In this document: piece after piece, positions 15,054-22,185 of the stretch
Numbering within the stretch: the stretch's first letter is position 1
Layout: each line of letters opens with the position of its first letter
IMG/VR virus record: IMGVR_UViG_3300023210_000143
Location: 1 to 30,890 of that record
Direction: 5' to 3' (one strand)
DNA: 30,890 nucleotides
DNA from: a virus
Made by a program: the position numbers and the translations under genes
Notes under the pieces: model-generated
What the model saw: the letters and a program-made list of their open reading frames with translations, nothing else
The model's database searches: none
What the model was told of the DNA's origin: nothing

Positions 15054-15499
15054 TGGCTGTTGTCGTAGCTGATGAAGGCGTTATTCAAATTGACAATGCA
15101 AGCGATGCGTTACAAGACTATTCAACAGATGTTGATAGCTGGCAATTAGCTCTCAATATCAATGGGTCAACCTATCACACGATGAGCAACCGCTGGGCGA
15201 AAGCCCTTGAAGGTGGCGTGGGTGGCACGTTGACATTATCGTATCTCAACGATACAACCGCCACCGAATTGGCGGGAATTGTTCGGGCGTGGATGTTACA
15301 TGCCACGGCAAAGGGTGGAGCGCGGTCTGTTCGGCTTCAAGTTCCTGATGCCACCAGTGGGTCAACGCAATATGACTTTGAGGTTCGGCTTGGCGGGAAT
15401 GCTGATTTGAACCAAAAAACGGCGGGGGCAGGTGATCCTGAAAAACTATCCCTGACCTTGAACGTAGACGGCGCAATTACAGCGTCTACGATTGCGTAG
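15053..15499 (+). CDS. Major tail (tube) protein
   Basis: 148 aa. VVVADEGVIQIDNASDALQD starts a compact beta-sandwich, followed by GGVGGTLTLSYLNDTTATEL, VRLQVPDATSGSTQYDFEVR and EKLSLTLNVDGAITAST. A short all-beta protein with terminal GDPEKLSLTLNVDG strands is typical of siphovirus tail-tube proteins. It lies between the neck genes and the tail chaperones/tape measure, the expected place. No C-terminal Ig domain is present. Confidence 0.8.
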   Translation: MAVVVADEGVIQIDNASDALQDYSTDVDSWQLALNINGSTYHTMSNRWAKALEGGVGGTLTLSYLNDTTATELAGIVRAWMLHATAKGGARSVRLQVPDATSGSTQYDFEVRLGGNADLNQKTAGAGDPEKLSLTLNVDGAITASTIA

Positions 15500-15508
15500 G
15501 GGGACGAT

Positions 15509-15916
15509 ATGGCTGATATAACATTCAGTGGCGTATCGACACCGGACAGCAAGGCAAAGACCATCACCGAAGTTGCGGGGGGGACGATTGCCAAACATGA
15601 TTGGGTGTACCGTGACACGGCGGATAATAACAAGGTCAAAGCAGCGGACAACGATGCTGTTGCGAGTGCAGTTGTGCTGGGGATGGCATTACATGCGGCC
15701 GCCAGCGGTGAATTTGTGCTTATTGCGGTAGATGGAGCGACGGTAACGGTTGGAGGCGGTCTGACTGCCAAAACGACCTACTACCTGAGCGGCACGGCTG
15801 GGGCAACTGCTCCATTAGCAGATGTAACCAGCGGTAAATATATCAGTCGGGTGGGAATTGCCACAGCGACAACCACGCTATTGATTGATATTAACAATAC
15901 CGGTTTGACAACTTAA
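15509..15916 (+). CDS. Capsid decoration/cement-like protein (DUF2190-like)
   Basis: 135 aa, Gly/Ala/Thr-rich all-beta. 'GGTIAKHDWVYRDTADNNKV' and 'LGMALHAAASGEFVLIAVDG' match the 'G..V..GD.V..D...G.V..A...A......GVAL.AA..GE.V.V...G' pattern of DUF2190 capsid cement or tail-decorating proteins. It is encoded right after the tail tube, so it may decorate the tail or the capsid. A strong hairpin follows (15924-15955), consistent with high expression and separate regulation of the next gene. Confidence 0.7.
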   Translation: MADITFSGVSTPDSKAKTITEVAGGTIAKHDWVYRDTADNNKVKAADNDAVASAVVLGMALHAAASGEFVLIAVDGATVTVGGGLTAKTTYYLSGTAGATAPLADVTSGKYISRVGIATATTTLLIDINNTGLTT

Positions 15917-15923
15917 CATAACT

Positions 15924-15955
15924 AGAGGTGGTGCGGTATAGATTGTACCGCCTCT
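15924..15955 (+). promoter_or_regulatory. Strong intergenic hairpin between tail genes
   Basis: AGAGGTGGT (15924-15932) pairs over 9 bp, with one G-U, with ACCGCCTCT (15947-15955). An alternative inner stem GCGGTA/TACCGC is mutually exclusive with the outer part of this pairing. No U-run follows, so it is not a normal terminator. It is more likely a processing or stability element, or a partial attenuator, that lowers expression of the downstream chaperone and tape-measure genes. Confidence 0.55.
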
Positions 15956-15975
15956 GCAACCCAAAAGGGGGCAAG

Positions 15976-16467
15976 ATGGCATTTAAAGTTAACGATTACA
16001 CGGATAATACCTTTCACCTAGACATTTTAGGTGACGACGGTGCAATGATAGCGACGTATGAATTGAAAGCATTGACCTATACGGAGTGGAATGAAATTGG
16101 ATTAACAGTCGTGGCAGATGAAGCCCCGAAGATTAAAGACCCCGACAACCCCAAAAAGTTGATCCATGATTTGGCGGGTCAGCGGTTAATTGACGCGCAA
16201 GCTGAAATAACACGAAATGTTATGCGTGTCGTCGTGTCGTTAGAAGGCGGTGAGGGGATTGAGTGGGGCGGGAAAACACCGTCTACATTAGAAGCTAAAG
16301 CAGAAATCCTTTTGAATATTGATTCGTCGATGGTGTGGACGCTATTAAATGGGATTCGAACGCGCGCCTTTGGTAAGAAAGTGAGTTCTGAGGAAGCGAC
16401 TGCCCGATTTCAACGCATGGAAGCTGAAGCTATTACGGGTAGTTCATCAGAAACAGATGACGATTAG
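15976..16467 (+). CDS. Tail assembly chaperone, first ORF
   Basis: 163 aa from ATG 15976 after GGGGGCAAG. An in-frame GTG at 15928 lies in the hairpin and is not used. Residues 1-160 (FKVNDYTDNTFHLDILGDDG, then YELKALTYTEWNEIGLTV) and the helical C-terminus ending EAITGSSSETDDD resemble gpG-type tail chaperones that coat the tape measure during tail assembly. The gene sits immediately before the tape measure, followed by a second short ORF in a different frame, the classical G/GT arrangement. Confidence 0.75.
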   Translation: MAFKVNDYTDNTFHLDILGDDGAMIATYELKALTYTEWNEIGLTVVADEAPKIKDPDNPKKLIHDLAGQRLIDAQAEITRNVMRVVVSLEGGEGIEWGGKTPSTLEAKAEILLNIDSSMVWTLLNGIRTRAFGKKVSSEEATARFQRMEAEAITGSSSETDDD

Positions 16468-16630
16468 CGACTTTCTAGCGTTGCCTGAGTGGGAAAAAAA
16501 GGTCCTATTCCAGTACGAGCAAGAGCGGGTCAAGACGCTAAAAGGTATATTAGACTCGATGGTTGACAAAGAAAAATTAAGCCCTGAAGCCTACGCAACC
16601 ATTATGCAGTCACTCTATGGCATCGAATGA
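16457..16630 (+). CDS. Tail assembly chaperone, second ORF (gpT-like)
   Basis: 57 aa (MTISDFLALPEWEKKVLFQY, then EQERVKTLKGILDSM) in the frame +1 (or -2) relative to the first chaperone ORF, overlapping it by 11 nt and the tape measure by 14 nt. The frame is already open from 16385, so it could be reached by ribosomal frameshifting as in other siphoviruses. The lambda case is -1, which would not fit here; a -2 shift as in Mu, a +1 shift or plain reinitiation at ATG 16457 would. No strong Shine-Dalgarno precedes the ATG, which slightly favours frameshifting or coupling. Confidence 0.7.
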   Translation: MTISDFLALPEWEKKVLFQYEQERVKTLKGILDSMVDKEKLSPEAYATIMQSLYGIE

Positions 16631-18767
16631 ACGGCTCACCTTTACAATATCGGCAAATGATGCGGCGACCCCTGCGTTTAAAAAGTTAAACACGGAACTT
16701 CTCAAGACCCAAAAAAGGTCTAAAGAGATGCAGGGCAACTCAGGCGCAATGGGGAGTCTTAAGGGTTTAGGAGACAATATACAGGCCCTTGGTACAGCCT
16801 TTGCCGGATTTAAAATCATCCAGTATGCCGGGCAACTTAACGCGCTGGGGGTTGAAGCGCGTGGGACTGGGTTAATCTTCCAGAATTTGGCGACTGACTT
16901 TGGCGGGGCGAACCAGTTATTAAGCCAATTGAGGGAAACCACGGGTAAAGTGGTTGACGATATGACCTTGCAAAGTGGTGCTAACCAGATGATGAAAATG
17001 GGGTTAGCGGACTCTGCAGATGAGATGAACCGATTAATGGAATTGGCAATCAAACTCAAAAAGCCCACCGATAGTGCAACGGATGCCATAGATAACTTCT
17101 CAATGATGCTTGCGAATAATAGTGTCTTGAGGCTCGATTCGTTTGGCATGTCTTCGGGCAAAGCCAAAACCCGAATGGATGAGTTATTAGCATCAGGCGA
17201 AGCCCTAAATAGATCGGAAGCCTTCAAAATGACGGTGCTTGAACAGGGTGCTGATACGTTGGAACGGTTGGGTGATGCAGCGGATGTTAGTGAAACCTCA
17301 ATGAATCGTTTGGGGACACGGCTGGATAACTTGATAACTAAGTTAGCCGACGTAACATCAGCTGCGTTTGAAGCAGGGGCGCAACTTGCGGAGATGTTCA
17401 TTATCGCGGTAGAGTCACCTGCAGAATTTGGCGAAGCCCTAGAGACTGCTGTTGACCATGAGATTGAAACCTCGATGCTGGGGCGCGCCTTTGAATTACA
17501 GATGGAAGCTGAACGTCTCAAAATGGGATTGCCCCCTATGCTTGGGGAAACATCGACTGCGATGAATATTCAACCGGGTATCTCTAGTACATCAACGGGG
17601 ACATTTGCGTTTGATTTAGCCGCGTCTCAACAGGCTATCGCACAACAACAAACAGATTTATCTTATGGTCAGTTCGGTGGGGTCTATAGTGATATCCAGT
17701 CATCCTCATATTTAGGACAAGGGAATTTAGGGTGGATGCAACCTGACTCCATTAATGAAGCTATCAATGGCTATGAAAAACTTAAATTATTAGCTGAAGA
17801 CCTCAAAGAAGATCCGTTTATTCGTGAAGTCCAAGTGGAACGTATGGACGCAATGTTAGAGGGTGCAAAAGGTATCGCTGAACAAGCGGAACGTGCGAAA
17901 GAAGCCTTTGATAACATGAGCCTATCAGGCATGTTGGGGCAAACATCAGGTGGGCGACTCGGTGAAGCTGGGGATATGTTCCTGGGCGGATTCGAGGAGG
18001 GCGATACGAGAGACAAGTTCAAAGAAGCTATGGACCGAAAAAGTGGGCGCACAACTGATTTGTCATCAGCCTTTGAGAATGAATTTACCCCATTGATTGC
18101 CGATATTGCCGAACAGTATGGCGAAGATGTTGCGGTGTCTGCTGCGGAAGGTATCCTGAAAGCGGTTGAGTCAGGACAGCAAGCAGGGCTATCGGAGCAA
18201 GAGATATTAGAAAATGCACGGCGGGATGCTGGGTTCGCTCAAACAGGTGGTGGTGGCTCAGGTATTGAAATTATGCCGGGCGATAATAATTATACACTCG
18301 CTGGGCGGTATGGTGGCAAGTGGCAGGATTACAATTATCTACGCGATGACAACGGCTATTTGCAACCGGGCAGTTATGCCGGTGGCGGTGGAGGTGGGCT
18401 AATTGGAACAGGTGTTGCACCCCCAATGAATGAAATGGGAATGTATGGGGGGGGCGGGCAAGGGACAGACCTTACGCAAACGCTTAGTGATTCTCAAGGG
18501 ATCCTTACCGAGATGGACACTTCCGTCCAAACAATTAGCGGGAACCTTGATGTGATGAGTATGGATCGGTTTAACTCAACCGTTTACGATGGGATTGAGT
18601 TAACCGACGAATTAGGTGGGATGCTGGATGAAGTGGCAGGAAAAGATTACAGCGGGCAGATTAATATCAGAGTGAAGTTGGTCTATGATAGTCCAGAAGC
18701 TAAAAAACTATTGCAGGACGATATGACTGAGATTGTCAATAATAACGGGGGGTCACAACCCGAATAA
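16617..18767 (+). CDS. Tape measure protein
   Basis: 716 aa, long and helical with Ala/Gln/Glu/Lys-rich segments (FTISANDAATPAFKKLNTEL, then LKTQKRSKEMQG; FDLAASQQAIAQQQTDLSYG). It starts with the short N-terminal domain typical of TMPs and has hydrophobic stretches near 60-80. At roughly 1.5 angstrom per residue (known relation) it would set a tail of about 107 nm. Residues about 548-583 (MPGDNNYTLAGRYGGKWQDY, then NYLRDDNGYLQPG) resemble a LysM motif, suggesting peptidoglycan contact. The C-terminus contains glycine-rich linkers. ATG overlaps the second chaperone ORF; TAA overlaps the next ATG. Confidence 0.9.
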   Translation: MASNERLTFTISANDAATPAFKKLNTELLKTQKRSKEMQGNSGAMGSLKGLGDNIQALGTAFAGFKIIQYAGQLNALGVEARGTGLIFQNLATDFGGANQLLSQLRETTGKVVDDMTLQSGANQMMKMGLADSADEMNRLMELAIKLKKPTDSATDAIDNFSMMLANNSVLRLDSFGMSSGKAKTRMDELLASGEALNRSEAFKMTVLEQGADTLERLGDAADVSETSMNRLGTRLDNLITKLADVTSAAFEAGAQLAEMFIIAVESPAEFGEALETAVDHEIETSMLGRAFELQMEAERLKMGLPPMLGETSTAMNIQPGISSTSTGTFAFDLAASQQAIAQQQTDLSYGQFGGVYSDIQSSSYLGQGNLGWMQPDSINEAINGYEKLKLLAEDLKEDPFIREVQVERMDAMLEGAKGIAEQAERAKEAFDNMSLSGMLGQTSGGRLGEAGDMFLGGFEEGDTRDKFKEAMDRKSGRTTDLSSAFENEFTPLIADIAEQYGEDVAVSAAEGILKAVESGQQAGLSEQEILENARRDAGFAQTGGGGSGIEIMPGDNNYTLAGRYGGKWQDYNYLRDDNGYLQPGSYAGGGGGGLIGTGVAPPMNEMGMYGGGGQGTDLTQTLSDSQGILTEMDTSVQTISGNLDVMSMDRFNSTVYDGIELTDELGGMLDEVAGKDYSGQINIRVKLVYDSPEAKKLLQDDMTEIVNNNGGSQPE

Positions 18768-20356
18768 TGAATATTCAGGTATTGATTGACTTAAACCGTG
18801 ATGAGCTATTTAGTCATCCACTCTCCGATGTGACCGCGCGCGTCCGCGATTCATGGGCATTTACGTCAGGCTGGACAAATGTCGGGCAAGTAGAAAGCAA
18901 TGTCGCGGCACATGTTGCCCCTGTGAACCAGATGCAACTCGTATTGGATAATAAAGACGGGCAATTGGCATTTGAGAATACAACGGCACAATTTTATAAC
19001 TTGATCCATAGCGGAATTATGGTTCGGATCACCGTGTCGGATAATGGGTTGTCGTATAACTTCACCTATTTTGCGAAGTCGATCAAAGAAGCTCTCGGTG
19101 AATTTGGTCAACAAGTCGTTGTAATTTCGTGTGTCTGCGCGATGCCACGGGTGCAACGGCTGAATTATGAGCCTGATGTAGCTGAGTCAGTTACGGCTGA
19201 TGTGGCACTGACAACGATGATGGGAACTGGGCATTTAGTATTGCCGTATACCTCGGGTTTTTTCTTCATTGATGGTCATGATATAGATAGCACGGTTAAT
19301 ATATTCGACCCGTCAACGGATGTAAGTGGGTTAATTGACTTCGAGACGGGGTACAGCACATTAGCTTATGTTGGGGATGTTTTACATGAGGATCGTAAGG
19401 GTTTGAGTGTTCAGAAGGCACAACTGTTCATTGCTGGGATGTGCATGGCTGAGGCGTTTGGTCGATTCTTCTATCAACCGCGTGATGTTAAGTTTCATTT
19501 TCATAATCGGTATCATGACAGGTTACAGACGGTGGCATTATCGCTATCAGGTGGGGATTATGTGAGTGCGCCACCTGTATCTACGCCTGTCTATAATGAA
19601 GCGCGGTTGCACTATTCACCTCGTAGCATAGGGGATTCTGATGCGTTGCTGTTTTCGTCTGACGGTGTGCCGATTACAATTGCAAATGGAAGAAAAAAAG
19701 AATTGGGAATTCGGTATACAGACCCCGATAACCCAGCTACAAAAATCACAGCCTTGACGGTCGTTGAACCATTGGTAACGACTGATATTTTAGTTGAGGA
19801 TGCGAATAGTGTAAATATAACGACACAAGTGTATAAATCGGCTGATTTAAACGCATCAGGTGGGACGCTCTTCTTTAATAACAGTACAGGTGGCAATGTG
19901 ACAATCGAACGGGCAAAAGTTCGGGGTGTTCCCATTACAACATATCAACCCGAAATAGCCACAGCACAAAATGGTACAAGCATGATTACCTACAATTGGC
20001 TTCCCTTGCCTGATTTGCGGGGTGACTATATCACCGATGGGGATTTTGCTCAGAGTGTCGTCGATTTTCTGGTTTTACGCCATAAGACGATGCGCCGGGT
20101 GATAGAGTCGGTGACGGTGATTGTCACGGATGATAATTTTATTGATGTGATGGGGATCACGATTGGCGATGTTATCAATATTGAGGACTCATGGTCAGTT
20201 CACAATACCGAATATGTGGTGTTGGGGGAGTTCCATCAATATGACATTGCCTATGATCGGTATAGCATTACATGGTATCTACGCTCAAATGATACCACCC
20301 CTTACGTGATTATAGATAGTAGTTCAATTGATAGTGAAGACATTATCGGATATTAG
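18767..20356 (+). CDS. Distal tail/baseplate protein
   Basis: 529 aa directly after the tape measure, the position of Dit/Tal baseplate proteins. The N-terminus (VLIDLNRDELFSHPLSDVTA, then WTNVGQVESNVAAHVAP) and LVLDNKDGQLAFENT (about 45-65) match the N-terminal domain of tail proteins in which a 'L.LDN.DG.FSPEN' segment precedes a long beta-rich region. The remainder is all-beta with no recognised enzymatic motif. It may combine hub and distal tail functions. Confidence 0.75.
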   Translation: MNIQVLIDLNRDELFSHPLSDVTARVRDSWAFTSGWTNVGQVESNVAAHVAPVNQMQLVLDNKDGQLAFENTTAQFYNLIHSGIMVRITVSDNGLSYNFTYFAKSIKEALGEFGQQVVVISCVCAMPRVQRLNYEPDVAESVTADVALTTMMGTGHLVLPYTSGFFFIDGHDIDSTVNIFDPSTDVSGLIDFETGYSTLAYVGDVLHEDRKGLSVQKAQLFIAGMCMAEAFGRFFYQPRDVKFHFHNRYHDRLQTVALSLSGGDYVSAPPVSTPVYNEARLHYSPRSIGDSDALLFSSDGVPITIANGRKKELGIRYTDPDNPATKITALTVVEPLVTTDILVEDANSVNITTQVYKSADLNASGGTLFFNNSTGGNVTIERAKVRGVPITTYQPEIATAQNGTSMITYNWLPLPDLRGDYITDGDFAQSVVDFLVLRHKTMRRVIESVTVIVTDDNFIDVMGITIGDVINIEDSWSVHNTEYVVLGEFHQYDIAYDRYSITWYLRSNDTTPYVIIDSSSIDSEDIIGY

Positions 20357-20367
20357 GAGAATATTAT

Positions 20368-20901
20368 ATGGCATGGACAACGCCTAAGACATGGGCAAGT
20401 GAGCCGTTAACTTCGACGGACTTAAATACCTATATTCGGGATAATCAGGATTTTCTAATGACTCGGATGGAGAACAACGCGGAACACACTGCTGATGAAT
20501 CAAGCGATTATACTACGACTACACAGTCTTTTGTTGATGTAGATGCTACGAACTTTGCATTAACCATTACTACAAACGGCGGTAATGTGTTGGTCGGATT
20601 CAACGGATTAACATCTACCCACAGAACGACATCAGAGGGACCCAGTTTTAATGTTGCGGTGGATAGTGTTGATTATTTTGCTGATGACGGAATAACGATG
20701 GGCGGGACTTTTGGTTCATCTTCACATCAATCGCCAGTGACATTTGTTGTTCTAATTACGGGATTATCCGCAGGGGTACATGTATTTAAATTGAGATGGC
20801 GTTCGTTTAATAACGGGGGGTCTACAACATGCACGCTATTCGCGGGATCAGGGACAACTAATGCAGATGTTCATCCACAATTCTGGGTACAGGAGCTTTA
20901 A
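20368..20901 (+). CDS. Tail fibre/receptor-binding-type protein
   Basis: 177 aa. The N-terminus WTTPKTWASEPLTSTDLNTY, then IRDNQDFL, is the attachment segment found at the start of many phage minor tail and fibre proteins ('W..G..LTA.DLN.YIRDN...L'). The rest is Ser/Thr/Gly-rich beta (SSDYTTTTQSFVDVDATNFA, then VHVFKLRWRS), resembling a jelly-roll head domain. The RBS TAGGAGAAT precedes the ATG. It is likely the adhesin or part of it. Confidence 0.75.
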   Translation: MAWTTPKTWASEPLTSTDLNTYIRDNQDFLMTRMENNAEHTADESSDYTTTTQSFVDVDATNFALTITTNGGNVLVGFNGLTSTHRTTSEGPSFNVAVDSVDYFADDGITMGGTFGSSSHQSPVTFVVLITGLSAGVHVFKLRWRSFNNGGSTTCTLFAGSGTTNADVHPQFWVQEL

Positions 20902-21351
20902 ATGATTAATATTGAACAGAAGACTCGATTAAATTCATTGGTGTTTGACCGCATTATTCGAGTTGGTATTCCCGCGGTATTGGGTGTGTCTACGGGTGGA
21001 TACGGGACAATTGTTCATCTACCCGATGATACAGTGGATCAGGGATTGACAACGGATATTATGGACGCATTTGATACGCTAGTGGTGACGGCAGATAAAA
21101 CCGCGATGGCAGAAGGCGATGCTGACCCAGTTGTGAGTTGCAATGATGTGCTGATTGCTAGTGATTCGGATGTTGGGTATATCGTCTTGCTGGATGGTGT
21201 TGAGTATGCTTCTGGCACAGACGCGGTGTCGGCTGGGGTGGCTGATTTGACATTAGCGAGTCCGGTTGCGGGTGTATATGAGATATTCATTTATCGTCGG
21301 TTGGGTAATTATGCCAGTGGGTCAATAACAATTACAGTCAGCGAGGTGTAA
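20902..21351 (+). CDS. Hypothetical tail-tip protein with Ig/cadherin-like repeat
   Basis: 149 aa, starting immediately after the fibre gene with GGAG upstream. The C-terminal half (DVGYIVLLDGVEYASGTDAV, then AVYE-type strand and RLGNYASGSITITVSEV) is a small beta-sandwich. The N-terminal QKTRLNSLVFDRIIRVGIPAV may be a docking segment. The gene order implies a virion tip component; not further identified. Confidence 0.55.
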   Translation: MINIEQKTRLNSLVFDRIIRVGIPAVLGVSTGGYGTIVHLPDDTVDQGLTTDIMDAFDTLVVTADKTAMAEGDADPVVSCNDVLIASDSDVGYIVLLDGVEYASGTDAVSAGVADLTLASPVAGVYEIFIYRRLGNYASGSITITVSEV

Positions 21352-21353
21352 CG

Positions 21354-21548
21354 ATGGCAATGATACAACCGAATACAAATGGGGAAGAGTTGCAAGCCTA
21401 TCGACGGTTGAGAAAACAACAGCAGTGGATAAAACAACAATGGGATAGTGCCACGGCTAGCGAGCGGAAAGCATTCCAAAAACGGTTGAACTTAACGCTC
21501 ATCCATATTGCGATGATACAATCCAAGCAAAAAGATAAAATAGAATAA
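21354..21548 (+). CDS. Small hypothetical protein
   Basis: 64 aa, 2 nt after the previous stop, RBS GAGGTG. Predicted helical and Gln/Lys-rich (LRKQQQWIKQQWDSATASER). Its place between tail-tip genes and the holin-like gene is often occupied by small linker proteins such as a XkdX-like product. No function assigned. Confidence 0.55.
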   Translation: MAMIQPNTNGEELQAYRRLRKQQQWIKQQWDSATASERKAFQKRLNLTLIHIAMIQSKQKDKIE

Positions 21549-21563
21549 TAGGAGCGTAACGGT

Positions 21564-21815
21564 ATGACTGATTATAGCGGTGTAATTGAAAACTTTGACA
21601 AGATCATGCAGGTGATTTACCTATTAGTTGTTATCATTGCGGGCTTGAAGGTTGAGCGACATGTGACCGTGAAAGAAGCGAACCACGTGATTGACCTGTT
21701 GGATAGTCTGGCAAAGAAAACAAAGACGAAGCTGGATGATAGCTTGGTGGGACTGGCGCGCCTAATTAATAGCTATCGTGCCGATACCGTAACCAAAGTT
21801 ACGCCTCCCAATTGA
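21564..21815 (+). CDS. Holin-like small membrane protein
   Basis: 83 aa with one hydrophobic segment at about residues 13-28 (KIMQVIYLLVVIIAGL) after a short acidic N-terminus, then an amphipathic basic tail. RBS TAGGAGCG. It is the last gene before the late terminator, where holins are common. A single-span, class III-like holin or antiholin is plausible, but no endolysin partner is visible in the window, so the function is tentative. Confidence 0.55.
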   Translation: MTDYSGVIENFDKIMQVIYLLVVIIAGLKVERHVTVKEANHVIDLLDSLAKKTKTKLDDSLVGLARLINSYRADTVTKVTPPN

Positions 21816-21866
21816 CTAGCGGTGGACCTGTTACATGGGTTGAGCCGTGACACCATCCCCAGCAAC

Positions 21867-21895
21867 TTGACAGATGATCGTCAATCGCATAAACT
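21867..21895 (+). promoter_or_regulatory. Sigma70-type promoter just before the late terminator
   Basis: TTGACA (21867-21872), a 17-nt spacer, TAAACT (21890-21895). The -35 is inside TTGAC-AGATGATC-GTCAA (21867-21884), an inverted repeat that could be an operator. Transcription from here would end after about 57 nt at the 21919-21959 terminator, giving a tiny RNA, or would read through into the control region if anti-terminated. Confidence 0.45.
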
Positions 21896-21918
21896 AACAT
21901 AGAACTAAGTATCTTATC

Positions 21919-21959
21919 AAAAAGAGTCGCTCCTAGGATGTGTGGGGTGGCTCTTTTTT
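21919..21959 (+). terminator. Strong intrinsic terminator of the late operon
   Basis: AAAAAGAGTCGCTCC pairs over 15 positions with GGGGTGGCTCTTTTT, including several G-U pairs that only form in the plus-strand RNA, with a 10-nt loop and a final run of six T. It is placed 100 nt after the holin-like gene. Confidence 0.9.
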
Positions 21960-21977
21960 GAGTTAGGCTATAAATAG

Positions 21978-22041
21978 AAAACGCCCCGAGTTACCGAGGC
22001 GATTCTAAAACAAGGAGGACTGCATGAATAAACTTAGTATA
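21978..22041 (-). ncRNA. Candidate minus-strand small RNA b (anti-SD loop)
   Basis: The minus-strand promoter is TTGCCT-18 nt-TATACT with extended TGC before the -10 (plus 22036-22041). The predicted start is near 22029. The terminator hairpin CGCCTCGGTAACTCGGGGCG (22001 to 21982, 8-bp stem with two G-U pairs, loop TAAC) is followed by TTTT. The RNA is about 52 nt. Its unpaired 5' part contains UCCUCCUU, complementary to Shine-Dalgarno sequences, and covers the RBS and ATG of the 17-aa ORF at 22024. The G-U pairs would be A-C mismatches in plus RNA, so the hairpin is designed for the minus strand. Confidence 0.5.
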
Positions 22042-22077
22042 GCACAGAACTGCACAATGAGGCAAACCGTGGTATAA
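22024..22077 (+). CDS. 17-aa small ORF with strong RBS
   Basis: MNKLSIAQNCTMRQTVV, preceded by CAAGGAGGACTGC, an excellent Shine-Dalgarno. Too short to be judged from composition. The plus promoter at 22050-22078 lies inside it and therefore cannot express it, and no good promoter is seen upstream. It may be a leader peptide expressed by read-through, or the SD-like sequence may instead reflect the anti-SD loop of minus-strand RNA b. Confidence 0.3.
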   Translation: MNKLSIAQNCTMRQTVV

Positions 22078-22078
22078 T
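22050..22078 (+). promoter_or_regulatory. Promoter of the MT-A70 operon
   Basis: CTGCAC (22050-22055), 17 nt, TATAAT (22073-22078), with extended TGG directly before the -10. The start would lie near 22085, giving a leader of about 100 nt that is fully complementary to minus-strand RNA c. Confidence 0.75.
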
Positions 22079-22095
22079 AAGGTATCGCAAAAAGC

Positions 22096-22170
22096 AAAAC
22101 GCCCCGAGTTACCGAGGCGATAAGTTGAAAACTTTCCATCAAGATAATTAGACTTGATGAGATAAGTATA
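22096..22170 (-). ncRNA. Candidate minus-strand small RNA c (antisense to MT-A70 leader)
   Basis: Minus-strand TTGTAT-18 nt-TATACT with extended TGG (-10 at plus 22165-22170); the -35/spacer overlaps the RBS and start of the MT-A70 gene. From about 22159 the RNA begins with the perfect hairpin CATCAAG-N9-CTTGATG (22159 to 22137). A small AAGTT-TTC-AACTT stem follows, then the same terminator as RNA b (22119 to 22100) and TTTT (22099-22096). The length is about 64 nt. A 5' hairpin starting at the first base, a linker and a terminator are the normal layout of a stable regulatory RNA. Confidence 0.55.
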
Positions 22171-22185
22171 CCACAGGAGGGTACG

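Larger units (their letters stand above)
21816..22185 (+). other. 370-nt control region between late and MT-A70 operons
   Basis: Contains, in order: a plus promoter (21867-21895); the late terminator (21919-21959); two minus-strand RNA candidates with the same 20-nt terminator (21978-22041 and 22096-22170); a 17-aa ORF with a good RBS (22024-22077); and a plus promoter (22050-22078) for the MT-A70 operon. Apart from the 17-aa ORF no gene is seen. Confidence 0.7.

Noticed and set aside
15905-15942. TTGACA at 15905 with TATAGA at 15937 as a promoter
   Set aside because: Spacing is 26 nt, too long for a sigma70 promoter, and TTGACA is inside coding sequence (GLTT end).
16610-17521. 303-codon open frame on the minus strand
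   Set aside because: It is antisense to the tape measure, Ser/Asn/Ile-rich with no domain and no RBS; a shadow of the real gene's codon usage.
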